From Phoma sp. XZ068 (taxonomy: Eukaryota > Ascomycota > Dothideomycetes > Pleosporales > Didymellaceae), in contig RBKR01000023.1 of assembly GCA_004835665.1 (NCBI GenBank), positions 124,001 through 188,000 of the forward strand: a stretch of DNA of 64,000 bases, written 5' to 3'. The notes below the pieces were generated by a model. It was not told the origin of the DNA. It made no database searches and saw only the letters and a list, made by a program, of their open reading frames with translations. This document shows, piece by piece, positions 1 through 10,722 of the stretch; position 1 is the first letter of the stretch, and every line of letters starts with the position of its first letter. Position numbers and translations under genes: made by a program.

Positions 1-660
1 ATTCAAAGTTAGTGCGCAGTGAGAGTGAGACCCACGTTCGTCACAAATGTCATAACATTGTCTGGCGCTCACTCCCTCTTATGGCACTGAACGTTGATAG
101 GTATTATGCATTCATCTACTCCTCTTGGGGCTCAACCTGGTCGATAACATGGCCAATGTTCGCCTCATAAAATTTACATCGCTTCAGTGCGCAGTGTCAA
201 GGCTCCACCGCACAGCCGGTCACCCTTCTCGAGATATCGCACCTAGGTAGGACAGCTACTGTCGATGCCATGAAAATCTTATTCGCCTTCTAAAACTTCC
301 AAGGCTACATTCTTGAGCACGTTTGTACCAAACGTCACTGAAAAGTATCACGACTGGTTTTCTTGAACTGCTCACATATTCCTAGTGAAATATCTTGGTG
401 TAGCTGCAGATGGTAGTCGTTATCTTGCTTGATACTTATCTTGCTTGATACATCTCATTCCACTGATCAGCATTTCTGGAGGGTTGTGATGTTTCGTTCG
501 GCAATAATGCTTTCACTTGCAAAATGAGAACACTGTGAAAGCAATTAGGTACCCGTACTCCATAAAAGTTCTCTGAACGGTTCGTCTTATGCAAACACAA
601 AGAATAACGATACAACAATACAACACAACAACTCTACACCACTTCAACAACGCCATCTAA
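1..660. other. Left-edge intergenic region
   Basis: No convincing coding frame. It holds a perfect 16 bp tandem duplication (TTATCTTGCTTGATAC at 420-435 and 436-451), an ACCTAGGTA near-palindrome at 241-249, and the likely promoter of the small gene that starts at 662. Confidence 0.5.
562..568 (+). promoter_or_regulatory. TATA-like element for the 662 small gene
   Basis: ATAAAAG lies about 95 nt before the ATG at 662. It is followed by a CA-rich, CAACAAC-type leader, which is the usual look of an ascomycete 5' UTR. Assignment is by position and motif only. Confidence 0.35.
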
Positions 661-661
661 A

Positions 662-757
662 ATGTCTGGTACTCAGGGAACGTATGATCTGGGAGGTGGA
701 CGTCGCGGTGGCATCTCCACTCAGGGTGGCCAAGGTGGTCAGACAGGCAGCAAGTAG
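662..757 (+). CDS. Possible 31-residue Gly/Gln-rich small protein
   Basis: A short reading frame of 31 codons begins MSGTQGTYDLGGG and ends in GGQTGSK before a TAG. It is almost free of hydrophobic residues and rich in Gly, Gln, Thr and Ser, with GG repeats. The ATG has a good context (CTAAAATGT), a CA-rich leader and a TATA-like element about 95 nt upstream. The MSGT start and GG-rich body recall small conidiation or stress proteins of the CON-10 type, but there is no clear KGG motif, so I do not assign that family. A chance frame remains possible. Function unknown. Confidence 0.4.
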   Translation: MSGTQGTYDLGGGRRGGISTQGGQGGQTGSK

Positions 758-1168
758 ACGACTTGCAATTTTCCTGGCTCACAGAACCTGAGGATTGAAA
801 GCGTGCATTGTTCATGAGATGAGTTCGACATTGACGGGAGGCAGTCAAATACTCCAAAAGTAGTCAAGTTACTTAAAAGACTCCACGGTTCCTGCAGCTA
901 CCCTATGAACCCTCTAATTCCCATATGTAATCGAAATGCCAGGTGATCTTAAGCACAGACGTTAATTAATTCATGTCAGCATCAGTTTTGGGGTGAGTCG
1001 GGACTACGCTACTGTAGGTTAGTCACTTTGTCGCTTGTTTGCTTCTCTCGCCTACACTACGCAACACTGGCCTTCGTATTGACGCGACTTGAGCTCGACC
1101 ATGCTACAACACCTCCTCGCATATAGATTGGTTTTAATCAAATATTAAAGCCACACGACGTTGCCGAC
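758..1168. other. Intergenic spacer
   Basis: No coding frame supported. The right end is AT-rich (ATATAGATTGG near 1120 and a run of A/T to about 1150) and is the likely core promoter of the gene at 1169. Confidence 0.4.
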
Positions 1169-2056
1169 ATGTCACCCCAGTCACTCCATCAAGGCGTCAC
1201 CCCTGCTGCCCAATTGACCACTGAGAAGGTAGTCATGCTCATGAACACGATAATCCTCCAGCCCGGATCCGAGGTCACAGTCGTCTGTCAGAGCAGAATT
1301 AAGATCGAAAATTTCGCTGCCTTTCTCTGCCACTGCTGCCAATCTGACGGTGATTACGAGGAGAGCGAAACCCACCAATTGTGGAAGAGTGGCAGAGGCG
1401 CACCGTTCTCACTTGTCTCTGCACTCGCCCCAACCACCCTTATCGCTGGACACACGTGTATGCGCGTTTCTTCGACCGCACCACTCAATGCATCGTTTGC
1501 TGTCGGTTGGATGCAGCTCCCGAACGAGGTGAAGACTGAAGTGTTGAAAGCAAATCTGGTATTCGAAGAAAACGTTGCTTGCCCGGTCCGCCAAGCGTTC
1601 ACTGCAAATACTCTACATCACCATCTCGCTCTCGGACCTGACATTGCGAACCTAGCATTGCAAGTGTTCTATGAATATAACACTATAGAACTGGATCTGG
1701 AAAGGCTTATCATCCCGCCGAAAGCTTTTCGTCCACACATTCGAAAGCTCCACCTGCGCATCTGGTCTCCACACAGGCGATACTGGCAAAGCCTGCAGCG
1801 ACTTGCCGATCCAACGCTTAATTTTACAAGCCTGGCGTATATACACATCGAAGTGGAGCATGACGCGAATGTCCTTAATTCTAGATGGGTGACGCTCGAT
1901 GTGGTGGATAACACGGTCCCAGACACTCCTGTTTCCTTCAACTGCAAGGGCCAAGTCACCTTCTTTAACGAATACCCTTGTCGCGATGAGGTATATAAGA
2001 CTCATTTGCGGGAAGTTGAGCGACGAATGCTTAACCTTATCACATTTGAAAGTTGA
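1169..2056 (+). CDS. Hypothetical protein, F-box-like/orphan type
   Basis: A single-exon protein of 295 residues with an ATG at 1169. No catalytic motif is visible. From about residue 117 it reads LPNEVKTEVLKANLVFEEN, then a segment on lone aliphatic and charged residues (FYEYNTIELDLERL) and later RKLHLRIW. This layout is typical of the very large class of uncharacterised Pleosporales proteins with a degenerate F-box-like start and a short strand/helix body. It has no signal peptide and no membrane segment. The frame is open over its whole length with ordinary codon use. The gene is plausible but the function is unknown. Confidence 0.6.
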   Translation: MSPQSLHQGVTPAAQLTTEKVVMLMNTIILQPGSEVTVVCQSRIKIENFAAFLCHCCQSDGDYEESETHQLWKSGRGAPFSLVSALAPTTLIAGHTCMRVSSTAPLNASFAVGWMQLPNEVKTEVLKANLVFEENVACPVRQAFTANTLHHHLALGPDIANLALQVFYEYNTIELDLERLIIPPKAFRPHIRKLHLRIWSPHRRYWQSLQRLADPTLNFTSLAYIHIEVEHDANVLNSRWVTLDVVDNTVPDTPVSFNCKGQVTFFNEYPCRDEVYKTHLREVERRMLNLITFES

Positions 2057-2270
2057 GGCGAGGCTTTGATTCTTTATGGCACAGACAAAGTCTGGAATCT
2101 TCTAAATGCTCTGGTCATAACGATGAAGCGCACTTGGACAAAAGCGATTGGAAAAACCATCTGTTGCAACACAACACATAGCGTTGCCTTTTCCATCTCA
2201 ATCTGCAGCATGTAAAACAAACTTTCTCCAGGTTTGCTCTGCCTGACTTCCCGTGACCAAGACCTGTCCA

Positions 2271-4019
2271 TCAGATATTCTTCTTGAGCTCACCCCCATA
2301 CAACGTCTTCTCCACATCATCCAGCAAGCCCTTATAATCCTCCGGCCCATAACTTGCCACCGTCTCCCTAAACCCCCATCTATCCCCTTTCCTTTTCCCA
2401 CTAAACCCCAAGTCCCTGAGAAGCTGATCGAAATACGGCAAGCTGTCGAAGACCAGATCTGGAAAGACGCGACCATGACTCATCGCTCCCCTGAGAGCAC
2501 AGTACTGCGTGTAGCGATACGTTTCCTCGCGCAAGGTGTCAGGCGGTGCGAACGGCGCGGGTAAAACGTTGTCGAAGTAAGCTGTGATCCATAGGGACTG
2601 AAGATAGGCGCAGGGAAAGGTGCCCAGGCAATATAGCGCGCCTGAGAAAGCGACTGTGTGGTCGGTGAGGGAAGACAGAGGCGCCATGAAGCGGTGGAGC
2701 CGGTACGGTTGCTGCGCCGTGTCTTCATCCTGCGTATAGCGCAGGGACAAGTCATAGTGCGTTGTGCGGCTTGTGTCGCGGTCACGGAGGAAGGGGTAGG
2801 TAGCATGCAGATAGTCTTCTGTCGTTTTGATCAAAGCAGACTCTTCGGGGTCGAAGGGAGCTCTGGTCGGCATCCCAAGTTCAGTTGCAAGATTTGAAGG
2901 CTTGAAGTCGAGGCTGCTGCCGACTTCCCAGCCTGTAGCGTAGATCACTGCATCGACGTTTAATGTGTCTTGATCTTTCAACAGCACCAGAGATGCTCCT
3001 TCGAGCGCCACAAGTTCGTCAAAAACGACTTTGATCTTGCCCTCGCGGAGGAGATCATAGAAGCTGGATGGATAGTTGTGTATGCTCAATGCACCGCCGA
3101 CCTCGAATGCGCCTCGCCACGGCCGCATCTTTTTTGTTTCCGGGTGCTTGTCGAGTCCACTGAGACTAACGGCATCTTCGCCCAAGATGTGCCAGAAGCC
3201 CGCAGTGATCTTGCGGCCGAGCCATGTCGAGTGAAAAAACGAACGCAACCAGCCTTCTAGACCGCTCGTCTCGGCCCAAGGACAGGGTGACAGAAAGCTG
3301 AAGAAGCGAGTGAAGACGAGCTTCTCGAGCCAGAGCGTGGCTGGCGTGACATGAGATGGCGTCATCCATACTGGCCCGTTGCCTGATGGGCGGATAAGAA
3401 CAGTTGCTGTGGAATCTGGCTGAGTAGCACAGGCGTATGCGGCATCCCATGCAGACTTGCCGCCGCCGACGATAAGAGTATGCGTCCTTGGTCTAACGAC
3501 TTTTGAGTAGTTCTCTGCGAATTCCTTCGAGTGTAGGACAGGAGAGTTGAATGTTGGAGACCTGGGGACATTGGGCAAGCGTGCTTTGTTAGTGTGACCC
3601 AAGGCCAGCACCAGTCTCTTCGCTCTTAACTGGAAACTCTCTTCATTGGTGCAGTGAACTACCCATTCCTGGTTGCTCTTCTGCACGTGTTCGACGGATG
3701 TGTTCAGTCTCAGGAATTTTCGAATATCACTCCATTCGACAAAGGCGTTCAAGTATGCCAGAACGGTCTCAGCAGGAATATGATCTCCAGGTTTCACACC
3801 AAATTTTTCGTCCATAGGAAAGTCAGGATGCTCTAACGTCCCTAGCTGATTATTTGTTTTCAGGCCAGGGAAGATTCGTTGTGAACCCCAAGTGCCACCA
3901 ATCGAAGGAGCAGAGTCGATAATGGCAAGGTGTGCTTCTGGGTGTATACGATGGTATGTTGCAGCCATGGTCAGGCCATGGACTCCCGCGCCAATGATGA
4001 TCAAGTCTACGTTCTCCAT
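2271..4019 (-). CDS. Flavin-containing monooxygenase (FMO-type)
   Basis: Predicted 582-residue NADPH-dependent flavoprotein monooxygenase, probably acting on a soft nucleophile or ketone. The start MENVDLIIIGAGVHG puts the FAD-binding GxGxxG at residues 10-15. A GGTW segment typical of FMO/BVMO proteins follows at about residue 40. A second Rossmann motif (VGGGKSAWDAA) for NADPH lies near residue 185, and a YATGW segment near residue 360 matches the FMO ATG motif. The frame is open upstream to 4070, but only through a TTG, so the ATG at 4019 is preferred. No intron is needed. It is the first of three minus-strand genes, followed upstream by a membrane protein and a DUF1295 protein. Substrate unknown. 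Confidence 0.88.
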   Translation of the reverse strand: MENVDLIIIGAGVHGLTMAATYHRIHPEAHLAIIDSAPSIGGTWGSQRIFPGLKTNNQLGTLEHPDFPMDEKFGVKPGDHIPAETVLAYLNAFVEWSDIRKFLRLNTSVEHVQKSNQEWVVHCTNEESFQLRAKRLVLALGHTNKARLPNVPRSPTFNSPVLHSKEFAENYSKVVRPRTHTLIVGGGKSAWDAAYACATQPDSTATVLIRPSGNGPVWMTPSHVTPATLWLEKLVFTRFFSFLSPCPWAETSGLEGWLRSFFHSTWLGRKITAGFWHILGEDAVSLSGLDKHPETKKMRPWRGAFEVGGALSIHNYPSSFYDLLREGKIKVVFDELVALEGASLVLLKDQDTLNVDAVIYATGWEVGSSLDFKPSNLATELGMPTRAPFDPEESALIKTTEDYLHATYPFLRDRDTSRTTHYDLSLRYTQDEDTAQQPYRLHRFMAPLSSLTDHTVAFSGALYCLGTFPCAYLQSLWITAYFDNVLPAPFAPPDTLREETYRYTQYCALRGAMSHGRVFPDLVFDSLPYFDQLLRDLGFSGKRKGDRWGFRETVASYGPEDYKGLLDDVEKTLYGGELKKNI

Positions 4020-4999
4020 GGTGTGAGGCGATGATTTGTAGACAACGACAGGAGTGACGTCGTAAATCAAGTCACGGACCGTACAATGGAGGACCTGAAA
4101 ATACTTTTAGCCGACCGGAATCAAAGATCGTTACGCGCTGCGATTCTCCGCTCTTCAGTAATTGCGGTCCAACTGGAGGACGAGTCGTTCGGTCTCGTAT
4201 TCGTATTAAAAAATTCAGTTACGTCCGTTCATGAGGTTGTAGATGAAGTGAGAAAAGTGAAAGGTGAGATGCGGATGGCGATTGATTGTAAGCTTACTCA
4301 TCCATGCATAGCTTTAATCCGATTGAGTTTTGGTCGGTGGACAATGAAAAGGCCAAGCCTCTTTCCGTCAAATCACGCGCGAACGTTTCTTGTCGAAGTT
4401 TATCAGGTAAACGCGCTGCCGCAGCCTGACACGCTGAAACTGACTTGGAAGGAGCTCGTTTGTTGCGGTCGTACTGGCATATAATTCGTTGACCAAGCTG
4501 GTATGAGTGAGACACTACTGCGGTCAGCTGCAGGGCCAAGCTCCATTCGAACCTAAACCCTTTTCAGAACAGACTGCGGGAGGTACAAATATTACTGCAT
4601 ACAGTCAATGGTCCCGTAGGTGTTACAAACGCGACTTTTGAGGAGGGAAACGTCAGGTTTTGTTGATAGATATTACATACAATATCATAACTACTTGGAG
4701 GACCAACACTCTTTTGACGCAATCTATTGCTGCCCGAGGACAAAGCTTGATTTTAAAGCGGCGCGACAACTGTAGACAGACTCATGGGAATATACAGGAC
4801 CAAGGAGCGCGCTGCATGTTCCGTCACTTTGTCGAAAGTGATTGAAAGAACCTACAAGTAACAGGAGAATCGCAGCGAGAAGTCCAGAGTAACAGCATCC
4901 CCTCCTCGAAGAACGGAACATTCTTTCACTGTGGCTTGACCTGTACTTTCGTTCCTCCTCTTGCTTCCGCATAGACCAACAATTCTGCGTACGCGCTGC
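4020..4999. other. Spacer upstream of the FMO gene
   Basis: Contains the FMO promoter and the 3' region of the membrane-protein gene. A 132-codon plus-strand frame (4086-4484) has an ATG but no motif, no membrane segment and no supporting signals, so I do not call it. Confidence 0.5.
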
Positions 5000-6190
5000 T
5001 CACTTCGACTTCGCGGCCACAGCAGTGTCCTTGGGCACCTTATTAGCAAGCACCTGCTCCCTCCACAACCAGCCCAATCCAATGGCAACACCCGGACCCG
5101 CAGCAACAAGCGTGACAAGGCCCTTGCCCACAATGCTAACCCAGCCATCATCCATCATACCCGCCCTCTTCAGATCACCGAACAGATACAGCAGCCAGAC
5201 CAGGCAAGCTCCAAGCGAGAAGATCTCGTCAAACTGCAGGAATAGTCTGTTGAACTCATCGCCCGTCTTTGTCGCCGCGACATTCGGCACAAACAGCGTG
5301 GCTGGCGAGAATGGCGCGTTGTACAGCGTGTACCACCACGTCGCCGCTGAAATCGCACAGAGTGAGTAGATTGTGTATTTGATAATCGGAAGATCGCGGG
5401 TTGGGTTCTTCGTCCTGTCTTCTTGCACGGTATTCGGCATGACTGTTACCTTCAACGCGAATTGCAGGATGGTGGTCCATACGGCGAAGGGCTGCCAGAT
5501 CCAGTTCGCCATGTGGCGTGTTTGGGGATTAATCCACGCGCTCAAAGAGACAAGGAAGGGAAGGTAGTAGGTTACAAGGATGACTGGCAGGACTGTAGCG
5601 GTGTAAGACAGGTCTGTGAGGCGCGCGTCACGAGCGCGGAAATTTTCAATCGGCGTTTGGATGTAGTGCACCCAACACCAGAGAGCCATGAGGACGCCAA
5701 TGCCAAAGAATTGCATGTTGTAGCCAAGGATGATTGGTCTGGTCGTTCGTGTCAGCTAGGCAAGAGCGCAGTGTATTGCAAACTGGACTCACAGGTATGA
5801 CAGAGTCATGATGTTCGCCCTGCGAGCACTCTCGATGAGCAGGATAGCGTAAACAATCCCAGCGTCAATCAGGAAGGTGAGGGTTTGCCAGCTGCAGATG
5901 AGATCGACGAACTGGAGCGAGGCAAAGAATGCGGTGAGTCCTCTGAACCTGCTATCGAGGAAGTCTAGATTGTAGAAGCCTGGCAATACCTCGAGATGCA
6001 CAGCTTCGCCGATTTTGTTCTGTACGCCTTTCTCCAAGATCTCCTTCATGCGCCCCAGAGCGCCCGGTAGGCAGATGCCCCACATGCAATACACCGCAGC
6101 AGCTGTACTGAGTAAGAACGGTAAACCTCTGATGGCTCTCCATAGTTTCGACTCCTTTTGGCCGAGCCCTTGAGATGAACTGGAAGCCAT
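5000..6190 (-). CDS. Polytopic integral membrane protein, unknown function
   Basis: Two exons: 5793-6190 and 5738-5000. The 54 nt intron has donor GTGAGT and acceptor CAG. The result is 378 residues, read across the junction as SYLPIILGYNMQFFG. About seven to eight hydrophobic helices are visible, with FYNLDFLDSRFRGLTAFF near residue 75 and a HYIQTPIENFRARDAR loop after helix four. The chosen start is MASSSSQGL at 6190; the frame extends to 6253. The FYNLDFLD...ESARR layout reminds me of a family of fungal membrane proteins often found near secondary-metabolite genes, but I cannot name a reaction. It is co-oriented with the FMO and DUF1295 genes. Confidence 0.75.
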
Positions 6191-7013
6191 TGTGCCGCGT
6201 AGTGATTGTTCAGGTGTAGGAAGGAAGTCAAGTTTAAGAACTGATCTTATCACTATGGACGTTCGCAGTCCTACGAAGTGGGGTTAGTGGCATCTTATAC
6301 TGGTACTAGTTGCGTAGGCCGAGGATAGGAAAAAGGGCGGGCTCTCGTAAGACCTAGCAATGCCAAGCGCTGATTGGTCAACGTGAGCAACGGTTACTTC
6401 TGTATCGATAACTTACAAGTCGCCAGCGCTGATAATCCAACGAGCATTGACCTTGCTTGTTAATGTTTCATACGAAGGAATATCACCACAGACAATGGTG
6501 CCATGGTCGCAAATGACTTTGACTTCGTTCTCGCCATGCCCCACCTGCAAAACCCGCATCTGCGACTTGATGGTCCCTTTTTCTTTACTATGTCGCGCAT
6601 CTCACGCAAAACGAGTTCTCGTCCAACAAACACTGCAATGCAGCCGGTACTATTAACACAGTGCTGACTTATCTACTTCTACTCTACATCTACAGATCTA
6701 CAAATTAGTAATCAACCGAAAGTTACGGCCGAGTAACCCCTGCTTTTGCTCCACTAAGGAGACTCGTGTCGGGTACTTGTAATTACCACAAATGTCGTGT
6801 GAAGACGACCATTTAGGAAAGCCACCCCTCTATAAACGCACGACTCGCAAGAACTGCCTCGCCTGGCCAGAAAATGTCCCCAGCGTTCACGACCAGACTC
6901 GGACTACGAAAACGCGGCCTGTGTTCGGAACTGAATAGAAACTCAGTTTCGTGTTTGTGGGACACAAATGCCCTGTGCAATCACGCACACATCAGCTCGT
7001 ACGAGCGCCTCCT
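6191..7013. other. Intergenic spacer
   Basis: Promoter side of the membrane-protein gene and 3' side of the DUF1295 gene. Short frames at 6447-6656 and 6874-7143 show no motif and no leader signals. Nothing further seen. Confidence 0.45.
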
Positions 7014-8169
7014 TTATAGCTTCTTCCCCTTCGCAGCCTTAGTCTTCGCCTCCTTCACCTTCCCAGCCTCCTTCTCTGTCTTCGGTGCCTCCATACTCTG
7101 CGTGCGCAGCTTGGGCAAGAACTTACCAACACGCTCCTGGTAAACCTTGTACTCTGGGTACTTGGCGGCACTTAGTAGCTCGGTAAGCCAAGTGCTGCCT
7201 TGGAATAGCATCAGATAAGAGAATGCGCCGGCAAAAGTCCAGTTTGTGAAAGTGTAGCTCTCCAAGCAGCCCCACTGGTACAGCGACACCCAGAAGGCTT
7301 GCTCAGCAGCGAAGTTGGGGTGGCGCGACAGTGCCCACAAACCACTAGTGTTGAAGCCGCGATCAAGCTGCTCGCGAGTGAACTTGTATTCGCCGGGGAT
7401 CTTCGCGGTCTTGTTGTAGGCGCTCTTTGCCTTGTGGAAGATCCACTGCTGCTGGTCGGCGAAGAACTCGACGATGACGAGGGCGAACATGCCCTTGCTG
7501 AAGGCAGAGTCGTAGCCGGAGAGGGTGTCTCCCGTGATGCGCGAGGTGAGGAGCAGGACGTAGGTCGGCGAAGTAATGATCCAGAGTAGAATCTGCAGTG
7601 TGAGAGCTGTGCGCTATTGCTTTATGCTGGACAATACTTACATTCTGGGCGAATGCAATGAAGACGATGTTGAAAATGAACATGGGGATGGGGCCGACGT
7701 AGTCCTTGACCTGGTTCCACCTGTAATCTTCACTTCCCACCTGGTAGCCGCCCTTTCGCCAGTAGTTGAAGGTCAACCGCACGCCCCAGATGACCGACAC
7801 GGCCATGATATGATCGACTTTCGCCGCGGGCAGGCCGTTCAGATGCGCCCAGACATCGTAGTGCACGTTGTAGATGACGGGGAGGATACTCCATAGGCGG
7901 TCGACCTGCGAGTAGTTGCGGTTGACTTCAGATACAATGAGGACAATGGGCGTCACGAACAGCGCAAATGCCAGGGCCAGCATGAGCGGGTTCGTCGAAA
8001 CATAGACGTGTAGCAGCGCGTGTCTGTCATTGATGCTCTCGATGATCTTGTATGGCAGATCGTAGAGTTGTGGCAGGTATGGATGCACGGTTTTGCTGAA
8101 GTCGGCGCAGTCTGGAAGCTCCTTGAGAAGCGGCAGCGCCAGATCGAGGGAGGCGCGAGGAACAAGCAT
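7014..8169 (-). CDS. DUF1295 / steroid 5-alpha-reductase-like membrane protein
   Basis: Two exons: 7642-8169 and 7592-7014. The intron is 49 nt with GTAAGT donor and CTGCAG acceptor, in phase 0. The protein has 368 residues. The DUF1295 pattern is clear: SQVDRLWSILPVIY, then WGVRLTFNYWRKGGY, then a C-terminal FNTSGLWALSRHPNFAAEQ, which carries the SRHPN motif shared with the steroid reductase C-terminal fold. Six or so membrane helices and a Lys-rich C-terminal tail (KEAKTKAAKGKKL), consistent with ER residence, are visible. Function is inferred as an ER membrane oxidoreductase of lipids, with the substrate unknown. It starts 275 bp from TOP3 on the other strand. Confidence 0.85.
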
Positions 8170-8444
8170 TTTGTCACAGCTTCTGCGCAGTAAAGAGCGC
8201 TGGTAGGTAGCGACTGGAGCGTGTGCAACGGATGCGAGGGGCTGCGGTGCAGACTGAACGGAAACGGAATGACCTCATGAGTTCGCGATCCACTTTCGGA
8301 CCTAGGTAAACAGCCAAGCCAACGCTAACGTGTTCAACTCGCGCCTTCCCTGCTTAACGCGCTCTCACGTGCAGCGCCCTAGCCTTCTGCCTTCTCACCA
8401 CCGCTCGACTGTGAGGTCAATGGCCACAGCAGCTCGACTACACA
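8170..8444. promoter_or_regulatory. Divergent promoter DUF1295 / TOP3
   Basis: A 275 bp head-to-head spacer between two ATG codons. It contains ACCTAGGTA at 8300-8308, one of several copies of this near-palindrome in the window, and a CACGTG-containing stretch (TCTCACGTGCAG near 8363). Confidence 0.5.
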
Positions 8445-10722
8445 ATGAAGGTTTTGTGTGTCGCCGAGAAGCCATCGATTGCAAAGGCTGTTGCCAATCA
8501 TCTCGGCGGCCGAGTGACAGTTGTGCGTAGCGCTGCGGCGCCTACAAATCGTGATATGAGGCGAAAGCGCTGACATGAGGCAGGATAGCGTTCGAGGAAT
8601 ACAGTGGGTCAAGAATTATAGATTCGACTTCCGCTTCCAACAATGGGGGCAGTGCAATGTTACATTTACTTGTGTTGCTGGCCATATTGTGAACCATGAT
8701 TTCACCGAACGCTACAGGAAATGGAACTCGTGTTCACCTGCAGATCTTTTCGATGCTCCCATACAGAGCTTCATTGCTGAGGTGTGTACAGAGCCTCGAT
8801 TGAACGCCAATATGCATGCTTCGAGGCTTGACTGACATTGGCATTGCAGGACAAGAAGCCTGTGGCAAGCAACATCGAGTCACAAGCTCGAGGCTCGCAG
8901 ATTCTGTTCATCTGGACTGACTGCGATCGTGAGGGCGAGAATATCGGCACTGAAATACGTGACATCGCCTTGAAGGTGAACCCAAGGCTCCGAGTGTTTC
9001 GCGCACGATTCAGCAATATCGAAAGAGCGCAAGTCGCCCTTTCAGCTCAACATGAGTCCTGCTAACGCATCTTAGCCACGTTATACAGGCTTCACAGAAT
9101 CCAATACAGCTTGACGAAGCCCAGTCCAATGCAGTCGCTGCACGCTCTGAACTGGACCTACGTCTTGGCGCAGCTTTTACGCGCATGCAAACGAGGGAGC
9201 TACAAAGCATGATCCCTGTTCGTGGTGACGAACGAGGAAAGATGATCAGCTATGGCTCTTGTCAATTTCCCACCCTCGGTTTCGTTGTCGACCGATATCT
9301 TCGCGTACGCAACTTTGTGCCAGAAGCTTTCTGGTATATCAAGGTCCACCACACTAAAGACGATGTGGATGTCAAATTCAATTGGCGAAGAGGACACTTA
9401 TTCGACCGTATGGCCGTCACTTTGATATTCGAAAAATGCTTAATCTCGAAGACGGCCAAAGTGACCAAGATGGCCAAGAAGCCTACAAAGAAGTGGAAGC
9501 CACTCCCTCTTACCACAGTCGAACTACAGAAGATGGGCAGTAGGTTCCTGCGTATGTCGTCGCAAGACGTCATGAAGGTCGCAGAAGAGCTTTACACCAA
9601 AGGGTGGATTAGCTACCCGCGCACTGAAACTGACCAGTTCGACCGAGGGATGGATCTCCGCAGTATTGTCGCCAGGCAGACTCAGGACAGCCGCTGGGGC
9701 AACTTTGCTCAAGAGCTTATGAACGGTGGCTTCAATCAACCGCGCAATGGTCGCAACAATGACAAAGCACATCCGCCTATCCATCCTGTCAATTACGTGG
9801 CATCCAATGCTCTTAACGAAAACGAACGCAAGGTGTATGAGTTTGTCGTTCGCCGCTTTCTTGCAAGTTGCTCCGAGGATGCAGTGGGAGAGGCTACAGA
9901 TATTGAGATCGACTATGGGTCTGAGATATTCCATGCTCACGGCTTGCGCGTTATTGCACGAAACTACCTTGACGTATATCCATACGACAAATGGGAAAGC
10001 AGTCAACAATTGCCGCACTACACGGTAGGCGAGACGTTTGAGCCTACAGAAGCAGAGATGGTTGATGGCAAGACGTCAGCACCTAGCTACCTTACCGAAC
10101 CCGAGCTTATTGCCCTGATGGATGTCAACGGCATTGGCACCGATGCAACGATGGCTGAACATATTGCCAAGATCCAGGAGCGTGAGTATGTGATCAGTCG
10201 ACCCAAAGGCGGGGCTGCAGCGCCTGCTGGCAACGGCGCAGGCAGAGGACGCGGACGAGGAAGAGGAGGTGGTGCTCGAGGAGGCCGAGGCGGCACAGCC
10301 GCGGGTCAGAACGGAGGCCGGGGAACGGCAGCCGGCGGAGTGCAAGAGTTCATTCCGACCACATTGGGGGTCGCGCTTATGGAGGGGTATGACAATGTGG
10401 GCATTGAGACCAGTCTCAGCAAGCCGTTCTTACGCAAAGAGGTGAGTGATTTATGGGGGGCATTCTGCTGCATCGAGTACACCTGCTAACCCAGGACAGA
10501 TGGAACTCCAGATGAAGGCCATCTGCGAAGGGCGAACGACGCGTAACGAAGTCGTGCAACAGAACCTGGATCAATACCGCGCCGTCTTCAACCGCACGGT
10601 GCAGCAGATCAACGTTCTCAAGTCTGTAAGTCACGATATTCTCCGATTGATGTGTGTAGAAAAGGTAGACTAACGCAAGCGAGGCCATCACCAAGTATGT
10701 GGTGCAAGCGAATCACAGCTGA
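8445..10722 (+). CDS. TOP3: DNA topoisomerase III (type IA)
   Basis: Nuclear type IA topoisomerase that works with RecQ helicase and Rmi1 on recombination intermediates. Six exons: 8445-8522, 8584-8781, 8850-9028, 9076-10441, 10500-10625 and 10684-10722, giving 661 residues. The start MKVLCVAEKPSIAKAVA is the Toprim strand with its catalytic Glu. TDCDREGE is the metal-binding Toprim motif. GWISYPRTETDQF carries the active-site Tyr. A Gly/Arg-rich RGRGRGRGGG segment with RGG repeats sits before the last conserved block, a known habit of fungal and animal Top3. Intron 3 is of GC-AG type (GCAAGT...CTTAG) with branch CTAAC; using it restores ERAHVIQASQNPIQLDEAQ. Length is normal for the family. 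Confidence 0.95.

Noticed and set aside
4086..4484. 132-codon plus-strand frame beside the FMO start
   Set aside because: No motif or leader signals; more likely the FMO promoter region.
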